From Methanococcus maripaludis (GTDB lineage: Archaea > AGJL01 > Methanococci > Methanococcales > Methanococcaceae), in the NCBI RefSeq assembly GCF_013760955.1, contig NZ_JACDUL010000003.1:254872-318871 (forward strand): DNA of 64,000 bases. Reading direction: 5' to 3'. How positions within the stretch are numbered: position 1 is the stretch's first letter; each line of letters opens with the position of its first letter. The translations under genes were made by a program, and so were the position numbers. Below, piece by piece: positions 35,797 through 45,394 of this stretch. The notes beneath the pieces were generated by a model. That model was given only the letters and a program-made list of their open reading frames with translations. It made no database searches and was not told the origin of the DNA.

Positions 35797-36834
35797 TTAC
35801 GCTACGATTACTTCTTCTTTTTCTTCAGATTTAGATTCTGTGTAGAGTTTGTGTGCAATCTCTTTTAAAACTTCGAGTCCTTTTGCTTCAGTTCTCAATA
35901 ATTCAAGGTTTGCGATAACTTTGTCGCCGAATTTTTCTTTTACGAGCTCAAGTCTTTTTTCCTGTAAGCTTCTTCTTGCCCTACAGAAGTCACATTCCAC
36001 ATCTTCAGGGATTATCTGGTTTACGATAACTGAATCTACAGGTATTTTAAACTTGTTCAAAGCTTGCATTGCCCTTTCACTTTCTAAAATACTCATTTCT
36101 TCAGGAATTACAACAAGTCTGAATGCTGTTCTATCAGGATTTGCAAGAATTCCTCTTGCTTTTGTAATTCTCTCTTTCATTACTTCCATTTCTTCCAAGG
36201 CTTTATCGTAGTCTACATCTTCGCCTTTACCGCCAAATGGCATGACTTTTTTCATCATGTTCATGAAACCGCTCATCTGTTTTTTGAACTTGATCATTTT
36301 GGTCATGTATTTGTCCATAATTTCTGGAAGACCCAAGAATCTTAACGTGTGTCCAGTTGGTGCGGTATCGAATACAACTATGTCAAATTCGTCGCTGTCC
36401 ATGTATTTTAAAAATACATCAAATGCTGCGCTTTCGTCAGTTCCAGGAGATAATGAAGCCATTTCAAGTTGATCTTCAAGCATTCCGCCCATCATTGGAT
36501 TTTCATCCATCTGTGATTTTAATTTTTCTTTGTATTCAGACATTGCAACTTCCGGGTCAATTTCTACAACATAGAGGTTTTCCATGCCGTTTACTTTTGT
36601 TGGTTCGTGACCAAATGACTGTTCGAAGCTGTCTCTTAATGAGTGAGCAGGGTCTGTTGAAACTACAACTGTTTTCATGCCTTGTTCTGCACAGTAAATA
36701 CCTGTAGCGGCACTCATTGTAGTTTTTCCAACTCCACCTTTTCCACCAAACATGATGTACTTGGTTCCGTTTTCTTTTTCAAGTTTTTTAGCGGTAATTC
36801 CTTTTAATGATTCCTTTAATTTAGATAATACCAA
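35797..36834 (-). CDS. Get3/ArsA-family ATPase
   Basis: This is a 345-residue P-loop ATPase. The deviant Walker A is [16 protein letters not shown] near residue 31. Switch I reads [16 protein letters not shown] and switch [26 protein letters not shown] supplies the CxxC pair that holds the zinc of Get3 dimers. A Met-rich segment ([17 protein letters not shown]) in the helical region fits binding of hydrophobic tails. A role in tail-anchored protein targeting is inferred from Get3 homologs; arsenite export is less likely as ArsB is not nearby. The TTG start follows GGTGATATT. Confidence 0.88.
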   Translation of the reverse strand: MVLSKLKESLKGITAKKLEKENGTKYIMFGGKGGVGKTTMSAATGIYCAEQGMKTVVVSTDPAHSLRDSFEQSFGHEPTKVNGMENLYVVEIDPEVAMSEYKEKLKSQMDENPMMGGMLEDQLEMASLSPGTDESAAFDVFLKYMDSDEFDIVVFDTAPTGHTLRFLGLPEIMDKYMTKMIKFKKQMSGFMNMMKKVMPFGGKGEDVDYDKALEEMEVMKERITKARGILANPDRTAFRLVVIPEEMSILESERAMQALNKFKIPVDSVIVNQIIPEDVECDFCRARRSLQEKRLELVKEKFGDKVIANLELLRTEAKGLEVLKEIAHKLYTESKSEEKEEVIVA

Positions 36835-36894
36835 AATATCACCTTACTGATAATCTAAGATACTTAGTAGTTACACGTTTTTATAGGTTTTTAA

Positions 36895-37539
36895 TTAACA
36901 CGGTTCATTTTTAAGTCGACTAATTAATTCTTCAACATCTACGAGTGTTGAAATACATCCATCCTTCATTAAAAGTTGTCCCTGAATAGGTATATTCTTT
37001 CTCGAAAGTGAATTCATTCCATGAAACATGTCGTTATGGCATGCTACTGCAAAAACTCCGTCTGGCCTTTTCTCTTTTAAAACTCTCTTTAAAAAAGTAG
37101 AACCTGGAACCACGTAAGTTTTGTAGCCATTTTCTTCAGCAACTTTTATTATTCTTCCAATTGGACATTTTCCACAGAATATGCACTCTACCCCATCAGG
37201 ACCGAGTTTTCCAGGGCATTTTAAGTCCCTCAAACAGTGTGGAAGGATTAAAACTTTATTTTTTGATTTTTTAAATTCTTCGCAGTAGTACTTGTTATAA
37301 AAGTCACTCGCAACTTTGTAAAATGTATCTTCCGTTCCAATTATTAGAAACATTCTTAATAGAATGGAATAAAAGTTATTTGTAATATACAATGATAATT
37401 TAGGAAAAAGGATTTTATTCTTCTTTAAAAGATAATATCCGAGAATAATTGCAGTTAACAATAAAAGAATTGCTAAAACAATTAATATTGATGAAATTAT
37501 CCCCAAATACTCAAAAATCCACATACTACTAATATCCAT
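36895..37539 (-). CDS. DUF116 family membrane-anchored protein
   Basis: The product has 214 residues. An N-terminal hydrophobic helix (residues ~10-37) is followed by a cytosolic domain with cysteine motifs: LPHCLRDLKCPGKLGPDGVECIFCGKCPIGRI (likely metal or Fe-S ligands), VPGSTFLKRVL, and GVFAVACHND. This arrangement is that of DUF116, found in many anaerobes, of unknown function. Its ATG is only 18 bases from the divergent comB start. GTGATAAA provides its binding site. Confidence 0.78.
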   Translation of the reverse strand: MDISSMWIFEYLGIISSILIVLAILLLLTAIILGYYLLKKNKILFPKLSLYITNNFYSILLRMFLIIGTEDTFYKVASDFYNKYYCEEFKKSKNKVLILPHCLRDLKCPGKLGPDGVECIFCGKCPIGRIIKVAEENGYKTYVVPGSTFLKRVLKEKRPDGVFAVACHNDMFHGMNSLSRKNIPIQGQLLMKDGCISTLVDVEELISRLKNEPC

Positions 37540-37557
37540 TTTATCACGGTGAACTAA

Positions 37558-38304
37558 ATGAAAATTTCAATTTCTTTTGATTTTTTTGATAGCGATGAAA
37601 ACCCAAAAACAGTTGATTTTAGCGATTATTGCGTTATTGTAATCGATGTTTTAAGGGCCTCTACTACCATTTGTACACTACTTGAGTTATGTGACAAGAT
37701 ATATATAACAGACAGTCTCGAAAAAGCCGAAAAAATAGAAAATTCTATTAAAATAGGTGAAAGAAACGCTCAAAAAATTGAAGGATTCGATTTTGGAAAT
37801 TCTCCTGTTGAATTAATTGTGAATAAAAATTTAATAAAAGAGCATGCAAATAACGGGGGAAATATTGTATTAACTACAACAAACGGAACGAGAGTTCTTG
37901 AAAGTATCGTTTCAAACCACGTCCTGATAGGTTCAATTACAAACGCAGAAGCAGTTGCTAAAAAAGCCTACAAAATTGCAAAAGAAAATAAAAAAGGAAT
38001 AATGCTTGTTCCAGCACACAGAAAAGGAAATTTCGCAGTTGAAGATTTTATCGGGGCCGGAATTATTGCAAATTATCTTTTTAAAGAATACGATGAAGAA
38101 ATTCCCAATGAAAAATTTGAAGAATTGATTCCTGCAAGATCTTTGACTAAATCTGACTGGGTAAGAAAGATATTTGAGTCAAATTCCGGAGAAAACTTGA
38201 AAAAATTAGGTTACTTTGAAGATTTAATATTCTGCACTTCGAAAAACAGCCAGAACTCCGTTGGAATTTTTGATAAAAAATCTGGAACCGTTTTACCTAT
38301 CTAA
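37558..38304 (+). CDS. comB: 2-phosphosulfolactate phosphatase ComB
   Basis: This 248-residue Mg-dependent phosphatase makes sulfolactate in coenzyme M biosynthesis. VIVIDVLRASTTICTLLE near the N-terminus, KIGERNAQKIEGFDFGNSPVEL, and NIVLTTTNGTRVLE are the ComB signatures; VPAHRKGNFAVEDFIGAGII follows. The family is essentially methanogen and spore-former specific. CGGTGAAC precedes the ATG. It is divergent from DUF116 with an 18-base gap, so its promoter must lie inside the neighbouring coding region. Confidence 0.92.
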   Translation: MKISISFDFFDSDENPKTVDFSDYCVIVIDVLRASTTICTLLELCDKIYITDSLEKAEKIENSIKIGERNAQKIEGFDFGNSPVELIVNKNLIKEHANNGGNIVLTTTNGTRVLESIVSNHVLIGSITNAEAVAKKAYKIAKENKKGIMLVPAHRKGNFAVEDFIGAGIIANYLFKEYDEEIPNEKFEELIPARSLTKSDWVRKIFESNSGENLKKLGYFEDLIFCTSKNSQNSVGIFDKKSGTVLPI

Positions 38305-38447
38305 TTTAGAAAATAATATATAATTAAACTTGAGTTTTTATATTAATAATCTTATAATTGAAGGATTATTTTTAATTTAATTGTTTAATTTCGTCAGAGT
38401 TTGGTAATTTAAGATTAAATCGGATAAAAAAGATGGGGGAGAGCAAA

Positions 38448-39749
38448 TTGATCTGGTCCAAAGAAGAAACACTGGATAGAAATGAAATCAAAAAAATACA
38501 GCTTGAAAGATTGAAAGAATCTGTAAAAAAGGCTTATGAAAATGTCCCACTATATAAGGAAAAATTTGACAGTATTGGATTAAAACCGGAAGATATAAAC
38601 ACGTTAGATGACCTTAAAAAGATTCCTTTTACGGTAAAAGATGATTTCAGAGCTAATTATCCTTTTGGAATGTTTGCAGTTCCAAAAAAAGAAGTTGTGA
38701 GAATCCATGCGTCATCGGGAACCACGGGAAAACCAACTGTTGTAGGGTACACTAGAAAAGATCTCAATACCTGGGCAGAACTAATTTCTAGAGTTGTAAG
38801 TGCTGCAGGAGTAACTGATGAAGATACTGCTCAAGTTGCATTTGGTTATGGACTTTTTACAGGGGGATTTGGGCTACATTACGGTCTTGAAAACGTTGGA
38901 GCTTCTGTAATTCCAATTTCAAGCGGAAATACTGAAAAACAGTTAATGCTTATGAAAGACTTCGAAACAACAGTTTTGATCTGCACTCCATCATACGCCC
39001 TTTATATTGCAGAAGTTGCACAGAAAATGGGAATTGACCCTAAAAAAGACTTGAAAGTAAAAATAGGTCTTTTCGGTGGAGAAGCGTGCTCTGAATCTGC
39101 AAGAGCGGAGATTGAATCAAAATGGGGAATGTTGGCCACACAAAACTACGGTATGAGTGAATTAATGGGTCCAGGGGTTTCTGGAGAATGCAAATTCAAA
39201 TGTGGAATGCACATTTCTGAAGACCACTTTATTGCAGAGATAATCGATCCAAAAACCGGTGAAGTGTTACCTGAAGGCAAAGTTGGAGAACTCGTCATTA
39301 CAACACTTACAAAAGAAGCTCTTCCAGTTCTTAGATACAGAACAAAAGACATGACGAGCCTCACTTACGAAAAATGTGAATGCGGAAGAACCACCGCAAG
39401 AATGTTAAAAATGAAAGGAAGAAGCGACGACATGTTAATCATTCGAGGAGTAAATGTATTTCCAACACAGATTGAAAGTGTTTTAGAAGGAATCGAAGAA
39501 ATCGGACCACACTATGAAATAATTGTTACTAAAAACGGGCACCTTGATCAGATGACGATCAACATTGAACTTGCGGATGGAAAATTCCTCGAAAAATTCA
39601 GCTGCCTTGAGCAGATCAGTAAAAAAGTAGATCACAAATTAAAAACAGTACTTGGTTTAAGCTCTAAAATAAATATAGTCCAGCCTAGAACCCTTGAAAG
39701 GTTTGAAGGTAAAGCAAAACGTGTAAAAGACTTAAGAAACTTCGATTAA
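38448..39749 (+). CDS. Phenylacetate-CoA ligase-like adenylate-forming enzyme
   Basis: This 433-residue acyl-CoA ligase is of the PaaK type. Motifs: RIHASSGTTGKPTVVGYTRKD (phosphate loop), QVAFGYGLFTGGFGLHYG, TQNYGMSELMGPGVSGEC, and GRSDDMLIIRGVNVFPTQIE (hinge). It activates an aryl or short acyl acid with ATP and CoA. In methanogens such enzymes are thought to salvage aryl acids for aromatic amino acids together with indolepyruvate oxidoreductase; no such gene lies nearby. TTG 38448 follows GGGGGAG at six bases; ATG 38433 overlaps the binding site. Confidence 0.85.
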   Translation: MIWSKEETLDRNEIKKIQLERLKESVKKAYENVPLYKEKFDSIGLKPEDINTLDDLKKIPFTVKDDFRANYPFGMFAVPKKEVVRIHASSGTTGKPTVVGYTRKDLNTWAELISRVVSAAGVTDEDTAQVAFGYGLFTGGFGLHYGLENVGASVIPISSGNTEKQLMLMKDFETTVLICTPSYALYIAEVAQKMGIDPKKDLKVKIGLFGGEACSESARAEIESKWGMLATQNYGMSELMGPGVSGECKFKCGMHISEDHFIAEIIDPKTGEVLPEGKVGELVITTLTKEALPVLRYRTKDMTSLTYEKCECGRTTARMLKMKGRSDDMLIIRGVNVFPTQIESVLEGIEEIGPHYEIIVTKNGHLDQMTINIELADGKFLEKFSCLEQISKKVDHKLKTVLGLSSKINIVQPRTLERFEGKAKRVKDLRNFD

Positions 39750-39801
39750 ATTCAATTATTTTTTTAATTTTAAATTTGATGAAAAAAAGAAGATATTTTA
39801 A

Positions 39802-39957
39802 TTATTTTTTAAGGTTTTTTCTTCTCCAGTGTCTCATTTTTGGGTGCTGTTTAACGCTTCCTTTTGTTCTTGCAATAGCAAACATAGGAACTCTTCTGTT
39901 CTGTTTTAAAGCTTTTGCAAGTCTGATTTTTTTACCCAAAGGTTTGTTGCCTGCCAT
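39802..39957 (-). CDS. rpl39e: Ribosomal protein L39e
   Basis: The product has 51 residues, strongly basic: [20 protein letters not shown] near the N-terminus, [12 protein letters not shown], and a tail ending HWRRKNLKK. This is the archaeal/eukaryotic L39e, located in the exit tunnel of the large subunit. GAGGTGAAAAG before the ATG is a strong binding site. It is the last gene of a minus-strand run (S19e, PDCD5, PP-loop protein, L39e). Confidence 0.95.
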   Translation of the reverse strand: MAGNKPLGKKIRLAKALKQNRRVPMFAIARTKGSVKQHPKMRHWRRKNLKK

Positions 39958-39973
39958 CTTTTCACCTCTGAAC

Positions 39974-40561
39974 TTATCGTTTTAAACCAATAACTCTTGA
40001 TTGAATATGTTTTGGGAAGTATTCAAGCGGATCGATTCCTCTTTGCCGTATTAACTCCCTTATTTCGGTTTCATAATCTGATTTCAAAAGTTCTTCACTT
40101 TCTTTTTCAGAAATTATGAAGTAATTGTTAACTAGATTTCTTAAAGTTTTGTGACCAAATCCCATTAAAGGAGTCACGTACTGAATATTTTTCCTCATTT
40201 CAAGGCTCTGGATCTCAGAGTGATCGAGTCTTGGAACACGATCATCTCTTCTTGTACCATCTGCAATCACATCGTATTTCTCGGAAATTATTTCGAGAAC
40301 CTGCTTGTGCACAAACTGAATCCCGTTTCCAGGATATCCATCCTTTAAAATCATGTCAACAGATTTTTCGATTAATTCCTTATCCAATGACTCAACTTTA
40401 TGAGAATAGCCAATTATCTTGGCAGTTTCTTCTGCATGACGGTATGAATCCAAAACTCCGAAATTAACGGTTACTAATTGAATTTCATAGCCCAGATTAT
40501 GCAAAATTATGGCAGAAAGGGAACTATCTTTTCCACCGCTGAATAAAACGTGAGCTTTCAT
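39974..40561 (-). CDS. PP-loop ATPase (asparagine synthase/adenine hydrolase fold)
   Basis: The product has 195 residues. [17 protein letters not shown] at the N-terminus is a PP-loop that binds ATP and releases pyrophosphate. The rest ([47 protein letters not shown]) fits the archaeal subgroup of N-type ATP pyrophosphatases found beside L39e and PDCD5. Related enzymes modify tRNA or coenzymes; the substrate here is unknown. ATG 40561 is preferred to TTG 40570. It lies 16 bases before L39e. Confidence 0.75.
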   Translation of the reverse strand: MKAHVLFSGGKDSSLSAIILHNLGYEIQLVTVNFGVLDSYRHAEETAKIIGYSHKVESLDKELIEKSVDMILKDGYPGNGIQFVHKQVLEIISEKYDVIADGTRRDDRVPRLDHSEIQSLEMRKNIQYVTPLMGFGHKTLRNLVNNYFIISEKESEELLKSDYETEIRELIRQRGIDPLEYFPKHIQSRVIGLKR

Positions 40562-40570
40562 ATGAATCAA

Positions 40571-40930
40571 TTATCTTCTCATTATTGTGATTTCTTTCTT
40601 AGCAGGTTTGTTCATCTCGTATATTCTATCGAGAAGGCCCTTAAAGTACTCGTCAGTGAGTGGAATTGGAAGTTTTCCTGCCTGTGCGAGTTGTATTAAC
40701 TGCATTTCAACCTGTTCTGCAAACTGAGGTTTTGCAAGTTTTATTCTTGCTAATCTCGATCTTGCGTCTTCAGAAAGAATCTGCCTGAGAATTTTTTGTT
40801 TTTGCATTTCGTATTGCATTTGCTGCTCTTGCGCTTGTCTCTGAGCTTCAGGATCATTTGCTGCCCCTTGCTCTTGAGCTTTTGCTTGCATTTCCTGCAA
40901 TCTTCTTTGCCTTATTTCTTCCGGGTTCAT
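40571..40930 (-). CDS. PDCD5-family DNA-binding protein
   Basis: This 119-residue helical protein starts MNPEEIRQRRLQEMQAKAQE. A Gln-rich low-complexity helix (residues ~15-50) precedes the three-helix core (LRQILSEDARSRLARIKLAKPQFAEQVEMQLIQLAQAGKL, with DEYFKGLLDRI). It is the archaeal relative of eukaryotic programmed cell death protein 5; archaeal homologs bind DNA. It is encoded between S19e and the PP-loop gene, a conserved archaeal arrangement. Confidence 0.9.
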   Translation of the reverse strand: MNPEEIRQRRLQEMQAKAQEQGAANDPEAQRQAQEQQMQYEMQKQKILRQILSEDARSRLARIKLAKPQFAEQVEMQLIQLAQAGKLPIPLTDEYFKGLLDRIYEMNKPAKKEITIMRR

Positions 40931-40954
40931 GAAACCCCCTCTAATAAAATTAAA

Positions 40955-41380
40955 TTATTGTGCTACTGAATCAGCTACTTCTTTTGCAGTGTTGTCTACT
41001 AAAGATTGGCCTTTTGGTGCAATGATTCTTCCACCATTTTCAGCTTTAGCGAGTAAGTCTTTAGCTTCTAAAGCTTGGAAAGCTGTTCTGATAATGTTTC
41101 CACTACCTTTAACGAATTTTTCAGGAGCGCATCCTCTGTTTTTTCTTCCACCGTATACGCTTCTTAATCTTTCAACACCAACAGGGCCGTTGATGTATAC
41201 TTTCCTTAATATTGCAGCACATCTTACGTACCACCAGTCTTCGTTGTCAGGTCTTCTTTCTTTGTGAGCCCCTGTTTTAACGAAGCTTGTCCATTCAGGC
41301 TCTTCTACGCCCATTTCTTTCAATTTTTCAGCTAACTTTGCGATTAAATCGTTTGCTGGTACATCGTAAACGGTTACCAT
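40955..41380 (-). CDS. rps19e: Ribosomal protein S19e
   Basis: This 141-residue small-subunit protein reads MVTVYDVPANDLIAKLAEKL, then EEPEWTSFVKTGAHKERRP and WWYVRCAAILRKVYINGPVGVERLRSVYGGRKNRG, a winged-helix ribosomal fold. ATG 41380 follows GAGGTGTTTAC; longer in-frame starts exist but add an unrelated extension. It is the first gene of the S19e-PDCD5-PP-loop-L39e run. The family is archaeal and eukaryotic. Confidence 0.94.
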   Translation of the reverse strand: MVTVYDVPANDLIAKLAEKLKEMGVEEPEWTSFVKTGAHKERRPDNEDWWYVRCAAILRKVYINGPVGVERLRSVYGGRKNRGCAPEKFVKGSGNIIRTAFQALEAKDLLAKAENGGRIIAPKGQSLVDNTAKEVADSVAQ

Positions 41381-41619
41381 GTAAACACCTCTAATAATAA
41401 CGTTCAGTTCATCCTTTTGTAACTCATATTCGGATAATCTGGACAATTAACGGATTCATTAAAACAATATTTAAAAATCCTTAAGACCGAGCAATCTTAT
41501 TATAATAATCGTATCCCATATATATTACTTTCCCCGATTTTCAGCAATATAAATAAGAGTAAAAAAAGAGTAAAAAATGAAAAAAAGGTTAAAATATCAT
41601 CCTTTATTAAAATAATCCT

Positions 41620-42003
41620 TTATCGTTTAAGGAGTGTTTTTTTAGACCGCATTTCTTCAAATTCTTCAACATACTTTTCTTTCTTTGTTTTCTTTGTTGA
41701 ATACTTTTTCCATCCTTCTTTTGGCTTGAAAATAGTAATAACATTTCCAACTACGCTAATAATTTCTGCACCGGTTTCTTTAGCAACTTTTTCAGCCATT
41801 TCTGTTTTATCGCCACTTTCAAGTGCACTTTTTCTTACTTTAATTTTTATAAGGCTTTTATCTTTTATCTGCCTTTTAATTTCTTCGATAGTTTTATCGA
41901 TCCCTTCCTTTCCAACCCAGACTACTGGTTCGATTTCGTGTGATTGGGACCTTAACATCTTTTTGGCTTTGGATGATATCTTTATTTCAGTATTTTCGGT
42001 CAT
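41620..42003 (-). CDS. YhbY/CRM-domain RNA-binding protein
   Basis: The product has 127 residues. The CRM fold is plain: KAKKMLRSQSHEIEPVVWVGKEG (with the GxxG-like VGKEG loop), IKIKVRKSALESGDKTEMAEKVA, then TGAEIISVVGNVITIFKP. A basic tail follows. Bacterial YhbY binds 50S precursors, so a role in ribosome assembly is likely. GGAGAG precedes the ATG. It lies upstream of the S19e run on the same strand, 240 bases away. Confidence 0.88.
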   Translation of the reverse strand: MTENTEIKISSKAKKMLRSQSHEIEPVVWVGKEGIDKTIEEIKRQIKDKSLIKIKVRKSALESGDKTEMAEKVAKETGAEIISVVGNVITIFKPKEGWKKYSTKKTKKEKYVEEFEEMRSKKTLLKR

Positions 42004-42241
42004 AATCTCTCTCCTTGATATGTATGCGCATAATTTGATGTCATGAGTTAATTTTCCATTAAAACAGTAAAATTATTACGATAATCAATAAATTAATCTG
42101 TCCGCTAAGTTATTTAAAATATCATATATATAATGTACAGTTAGCAACATACTTATTGTTATTTAAGTATAAATATATTTTTGGAAAATTTTTATCATAC
42201 TATTTGGAATATTATTTAAGAAGCCAAAAGGGGCTGGTTAT

Positions 42242-43747
42242 ATGAATGTACTAGTAAACAACAACCCAAAATCCGGAAAAACCTTGAAAGACGTAATAAA
42301 AGACGAATATTATATTCCGGGATCAAATATCGTGATTATAAAAGGAACCTCCACAGTAATTAAGGAAGAAACTAAGAAATACCTGATAAAAACTACCAAG
42401 GGCTCATTTGTAGTTGGAATAACTGAAGAAAATGAAACAGTTGCTTTCTGGAATAAAAATTACAAATCATTTGAAGATAAATCTCTGATCTGGAAAAGTA
42501 TTTCTGATGTATCTTTTGGATCTATAGAGATACCCCTTCCGGTAAGTAGCTTAAAACAAAATTTTAAAAAGTGGGACGTTGTTTTAAGCGTTTCAGGACT
42601 AGATACTAGTGAAGGAAATCTGATATTCGTTCAAAGAGATGTATTGGAATTATACGGGCTTGAAAATCCAAAAATAGGTATATTAATTGGTGGAAAACGA
42701 GTTTTAAAAACATTGACTGCCAAGGATACAATAATATCAATAGAACAGATGCGGGAATCAAAAGAAAATATCAATTATGAAATAACTACTGATTTAGACA
42801 AAGAAATTCAGGATGATTGGAAAATATACACTTACTGTAAAGCAGAATTTGATGGCCCTTCGAAAAGTACGGAACATACCCTTGCAATTCTTGAAAACGG
42901 CACTTTAGAAATATCGGAAAATACAAACACGTATGTTGCAGATTGTAGACTTCAAACCCTTTTGATAGATGAAGAAAATCCTGAAGATAGAGATAGAGGA
43001 ACTATTACTGTTAGAAATATTGGAAATGGCGTTGGGAAAGTATACATCTATCAAGAAAACCGTGCATCATCCCTGTCCCATACCGTAGTTGGGAAAGTTA
43101 CAGATGGAATTGAAATCGTTGATTTTTCAAATTCTGGGTATATTACAGTAAAAACGAGCCCTGAAAGACTCAATGTAATTGGAAAAACACAAAAAGATGC
43201 CAAAATTTTGTTTGGAAAACATGGGATAGCCTTAAAAATGGATGGAAATATAAATGAAGATGCCATAATCGTTGAACAAATCCCGGAATGTACAATGGAT
43301 ATATTAAAATCAAAAGAAGTTACTACAAAGGGAATCGAACCTGAAAAATTATTATATGTCGAAATATACGACAAAGATGCCCCAACTACCGCTTGGTACT
43401 TTAGAAAAATCACGGGACTTACTACAAAAAGAATCGGTACATTGAAGATTTATTTCAGACACGATGACATTTCAATGTTTGAAAGAGATTGGGATTATTC
43501 AAAAGGATTACTGCCTGAAAATACGCCTGAAAAATCTGTTGATCCTGGAATAATTGCCGTTACAAACATGGTTAAAAAATACAAAGGATATATTGGAGTT
43601 AGAACTTCTTCAAACGATAAATATGGACCTACGGGAGAAACTTTTGAAGGTACAAATGTCGTTGGAAAAGTAGTTAAAAACTCGGAAATTTTAAAAAGCG
43701 TTAAACAGGGCGAAAACATATACATACTTGAAGTTAATAAAAACTAG
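42242..43747 (+). CDS. Methanogenesis marker protein 3 (UPF0288)
   Basis: This 501-residue cytosolic protein starts MNVLVNNNPKSGKTLKDVIK. It alternates strand-rich segments, including IPLPVSSLKQNFKKWDVVLSVSG, VGKVYIYQENRASSLSHTVVGKVTDGIEIVD (repeated as GPTGETFEGTNVVGKVVKNSEIL) and CTMDILKSKEVT. To my reading this is the family present in all methanogens and named methanogenesis marker 3; family members are linked to methyl-CoM reductase activation. It may contain a cyclophilin-like part. It is followed by aksA on the same strand. Confidence 0.7.
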   Translation: MNVLVNNNPKSGKTLKDVIKDEYYIPGSNIVIIKGTSTVIKEETKKYLIKTTKGSFVVGITEENETVAFWNKNYKSFEDKSLIWKSISDVSFGSIEIPLPVSSLKQNFKKWDVVLSVSGLDTSEGNLIFVQRDVLELYGLENPKIGILIGGKRVLKTLTAKDTIISIEQMRESKENINYEITTDLDKEIQDDWKIYTYCKAEFDGPSKSTEHTLAILENGTLEISENTNTYVADCRLQTLLIDEENPEDRDRGTITVRNIGNGVGKVYIYQENRASSLSHTVVGKVTDGIEIVDFSNSGYITVKTSPERLNVIGKTQKDAKILFGKHGIALKMDGNINEDAIIVEQIPECTMDILKSKEVTTKGIEPEKLLYVEIYDKDAPTTAWYFRKITGLTTKRIGTLKIYFRHDDISMFERDWDYSKGLLPENTPEKSVDPGIIAVTNMVKKYKGYIGVRTSSNDKYGPTGETFEGTNVVGKVVKNSEILKSVKQGENIYILEVNKN

Positions 43748-43798
43748 TAACTTTATGTGAAACTTTTATTTCTTTATTATTTAACTGGAGGAATGATT

Positions 43799-44959
43799 AT
43801 GGATTGGAAAGCGGTATCCCCATACAACCCAAAATTAGATTTAAAAGACTGTTACTTGTATGATACAACATTGCGAGATGGTGAACAAACCCCCGGGGTC
43901 TGTTTTACACATGATCAAAAACTTGAAATTGCTAAAAAATTGGATGAACTTAAAATTAAGCAGATTGAAGCAGGTTTTCCAATTGTTTCTGAAAACGAGA
44001 GAAAATGTATTAAATCCATTACTGGCGAAGGACTGAACGCACAAATTTTGGCATTATCAAGAGTTTTGAAGGAAGATATTGATAAAGCAATAGAATGTGA
44101 CGTTGATGGGATAATCACATTTATTGCAGCTTCTCCGATGCATTTGAAGTATAAATTACATAAAAGCCTCGATGAAGTCGAAGAAATGGGTATGAAAGCC
44201 GTTGAATACGCAAAAGACCACGGACTTTTCGTAGCGTTCTCTGCAGAAGATGCAACAAGAACTCCGATTGAAGATATCATCAGAATTCACAAAAATGCAG
44301 AAGAACACGGTGCTGATAGGGTTCATATTGCAGATACCCTCGGATGTGCTACACCCCAATCAATGTACTACATCTGTTCTGAATTAAGCAAACATTTGAA
44401 AAAAGCACATATTGGAGTACACTGCCACAATGACTTTGGATTTGCAGTTATAAACTCGATATATGGGTTATTAGGTGGGGCAAAAGCAGTATCTACCACA
44501 GTCAATGGAATAGGCGAACGAGCAGGAAATGCTGCAATTGAAGAAATTGTAATGGCTTTAAAAGTACTTTACGACTACGACATGGGCTTAAACACTGAAA
44601 TCTTAACCGAAATGTCAAAACTTGTTGAAAAATATTCAAAAATCAGGATTCCTGAAAATAAACCTCTTGTTGGGGAAATGGCATTTTACCATGAAAGTGG
44701 AATACACGTTGATGCGGTTTTAGAAAATCCTTTAACATATGAACCATTTTTACCTGAAAAAATCGGTCAGAAAAGAAAAATCATACTTGGAAAACATTCA
44801 GGTTGCAGGGCAGTTGCTCACAGGTTGCAAGAACTTGGTCTTGAAACATCCAGAAATGAACTCTGGGAAATTGTAAAGAAAACAAAAGAAACTAGGGAAG
44901 AAGGTACCGAAATAAGCGACGAAGTGTTTAAAAACATTGTCGATAAGATTATTAAATAA
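43799..44959 (+). CDS. aksA: Homocitrate synthase AksA
   Basis: This is a 386-residue TIM-barrel enzyme of the isopropylmalate synthase family. LYDTTLRDGEQTPGVCFT opens the fold with the catalytic metal-binding R-D, HIADTLGCATP and GVHCHNDFGFAVINS carry the metal His pair, and GIGERAGNAAIEE completes the site. AksA condenses acetyl-CoA with 2-oxoglutarate and longer oxo-acids to extend the chain of coenzyme B, and may also supply homocitrate to nitrogenase. ATG 43799 follows GGAGG at seven bases; earlier ATG codons are too close or unsupported. Confidence 0.85.
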   Translation: MDWKAVSPYNPKLDLKDCYLYDTTLRDGEQTPGVCFTHDQKLEIAKKLDELKIKQIEAGFPIVSENERKCIKSITGEGLNAQILALSRVLKEDIDKAIECDVDGIITFIAASPMHLKYKLHKSLDEVEEMGMKAVEYAKDHGLFVAFSAEDATRTPIEDIIRIHKNAEEHGADRVHIADTLGCATPQSMYYICSELSKHLKKAHIGVHCHNDFGFAVINSIYGLLGGAKAVSTTVNGIGERAGNAAIEEIVMALKVLYDYDMGLNTEILTEMSKLVEKYSKIRIPENKPLVGEMAFYHESGIHVDAVLENPLTYEPFLPEKIGQKRKIILGKHSGCRAVAHRLQELGLETSRNELWEIVKKTKETREEGTEISDEVFKNIVDKIIK

Positions 44960-44985
44960 CTTTAAAACTTTTTTAAGGTGGGAAC

Positions 44986-45138
44986 TTGTTTAGCTGGATA
45001 ATAACTGCAATTATTGCCGCAATTATCGTATTCTTGATCTTAAAGTTTATTTTTAAAATGGTATTTACAACAATAAAATTAATATTGCTTTTTGCAGCGA
45101 TAATTCTGATTGTTTACGCGCTTAGCGTATTAATTTAA
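44986..45138 (+). CDS. Small two-helix membrane protein, 50 aa
   Basis: The frame begins with TTG 44986 after GGTGGGAAC. It reads FSWIITAIIAAIIVFLILKF as helix one, then IFKMVFTTIK, and LILLFAAIILIVYALSVLI as helix two, a compact hairpin with a basic turn. It lies 26 bases after aksA and is probably co-transcribed. It is short, but the strong binding site and clean hydrophobic pattern support translation. The function is unknown. Confidence 0.55.
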   Translation: MFSWIITAIIAAIIVFLILKFIFKMVFTTIKLILLFAAIILIVYALSVLI

Positions 45139-45394
45139 TTTTTTATTAATTTTTTTAAAAAATTTTAAAAATAGAAATTTTTCCCGATTAGTTGGAGTGG
45201 TGACTAAAAGAGATAGATAGAGAGATAGTTTAACATCATGTTTGTACGCATATGGCTAGTGATGGTCTAATGGTTGCAACCATACTATTACTTCACACTT
45301 ATACTATATAAGTATTACGAATTAAAAAAAAATCATACTGAAAATTATATTTCTTAAAATTAGTATTACAATTAAAATCAAAATAAAAAAAGAA
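45139..45394. other. Intergenic region with 14-bp palindrome
   Basis: These 256 bases lie between convergent genes. ATGGTTGCAACCAT (45270-45283) is a perfect palindrome. Flanking AGTGATGG and CCATACTATTACTT can extend it imperfectly. A purine-rich run of GATAGATAGAGAGATAG lies at about 45210-45227. A TATATAGTATAAG-like stretch on the minus strand (about 45311-45299) could start a minus-strand transcript across the palindrome. A small RNA is possible but weakly supported. Confidence 0.35.

Noticed and set aside
39776-39985. Plus-strand hydrophobic open frame
   Set aside because: It is the complement of ribosomal protein L39e, which is unmistakable on the minus strand.
42242-43747. Surface or transport protein identity for the 501-residue gene before aksA
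   Set aside because: No signal peptide or membrane segments are visible; the strand-rich soluble pattern fits methanogenesis marker 3 better.
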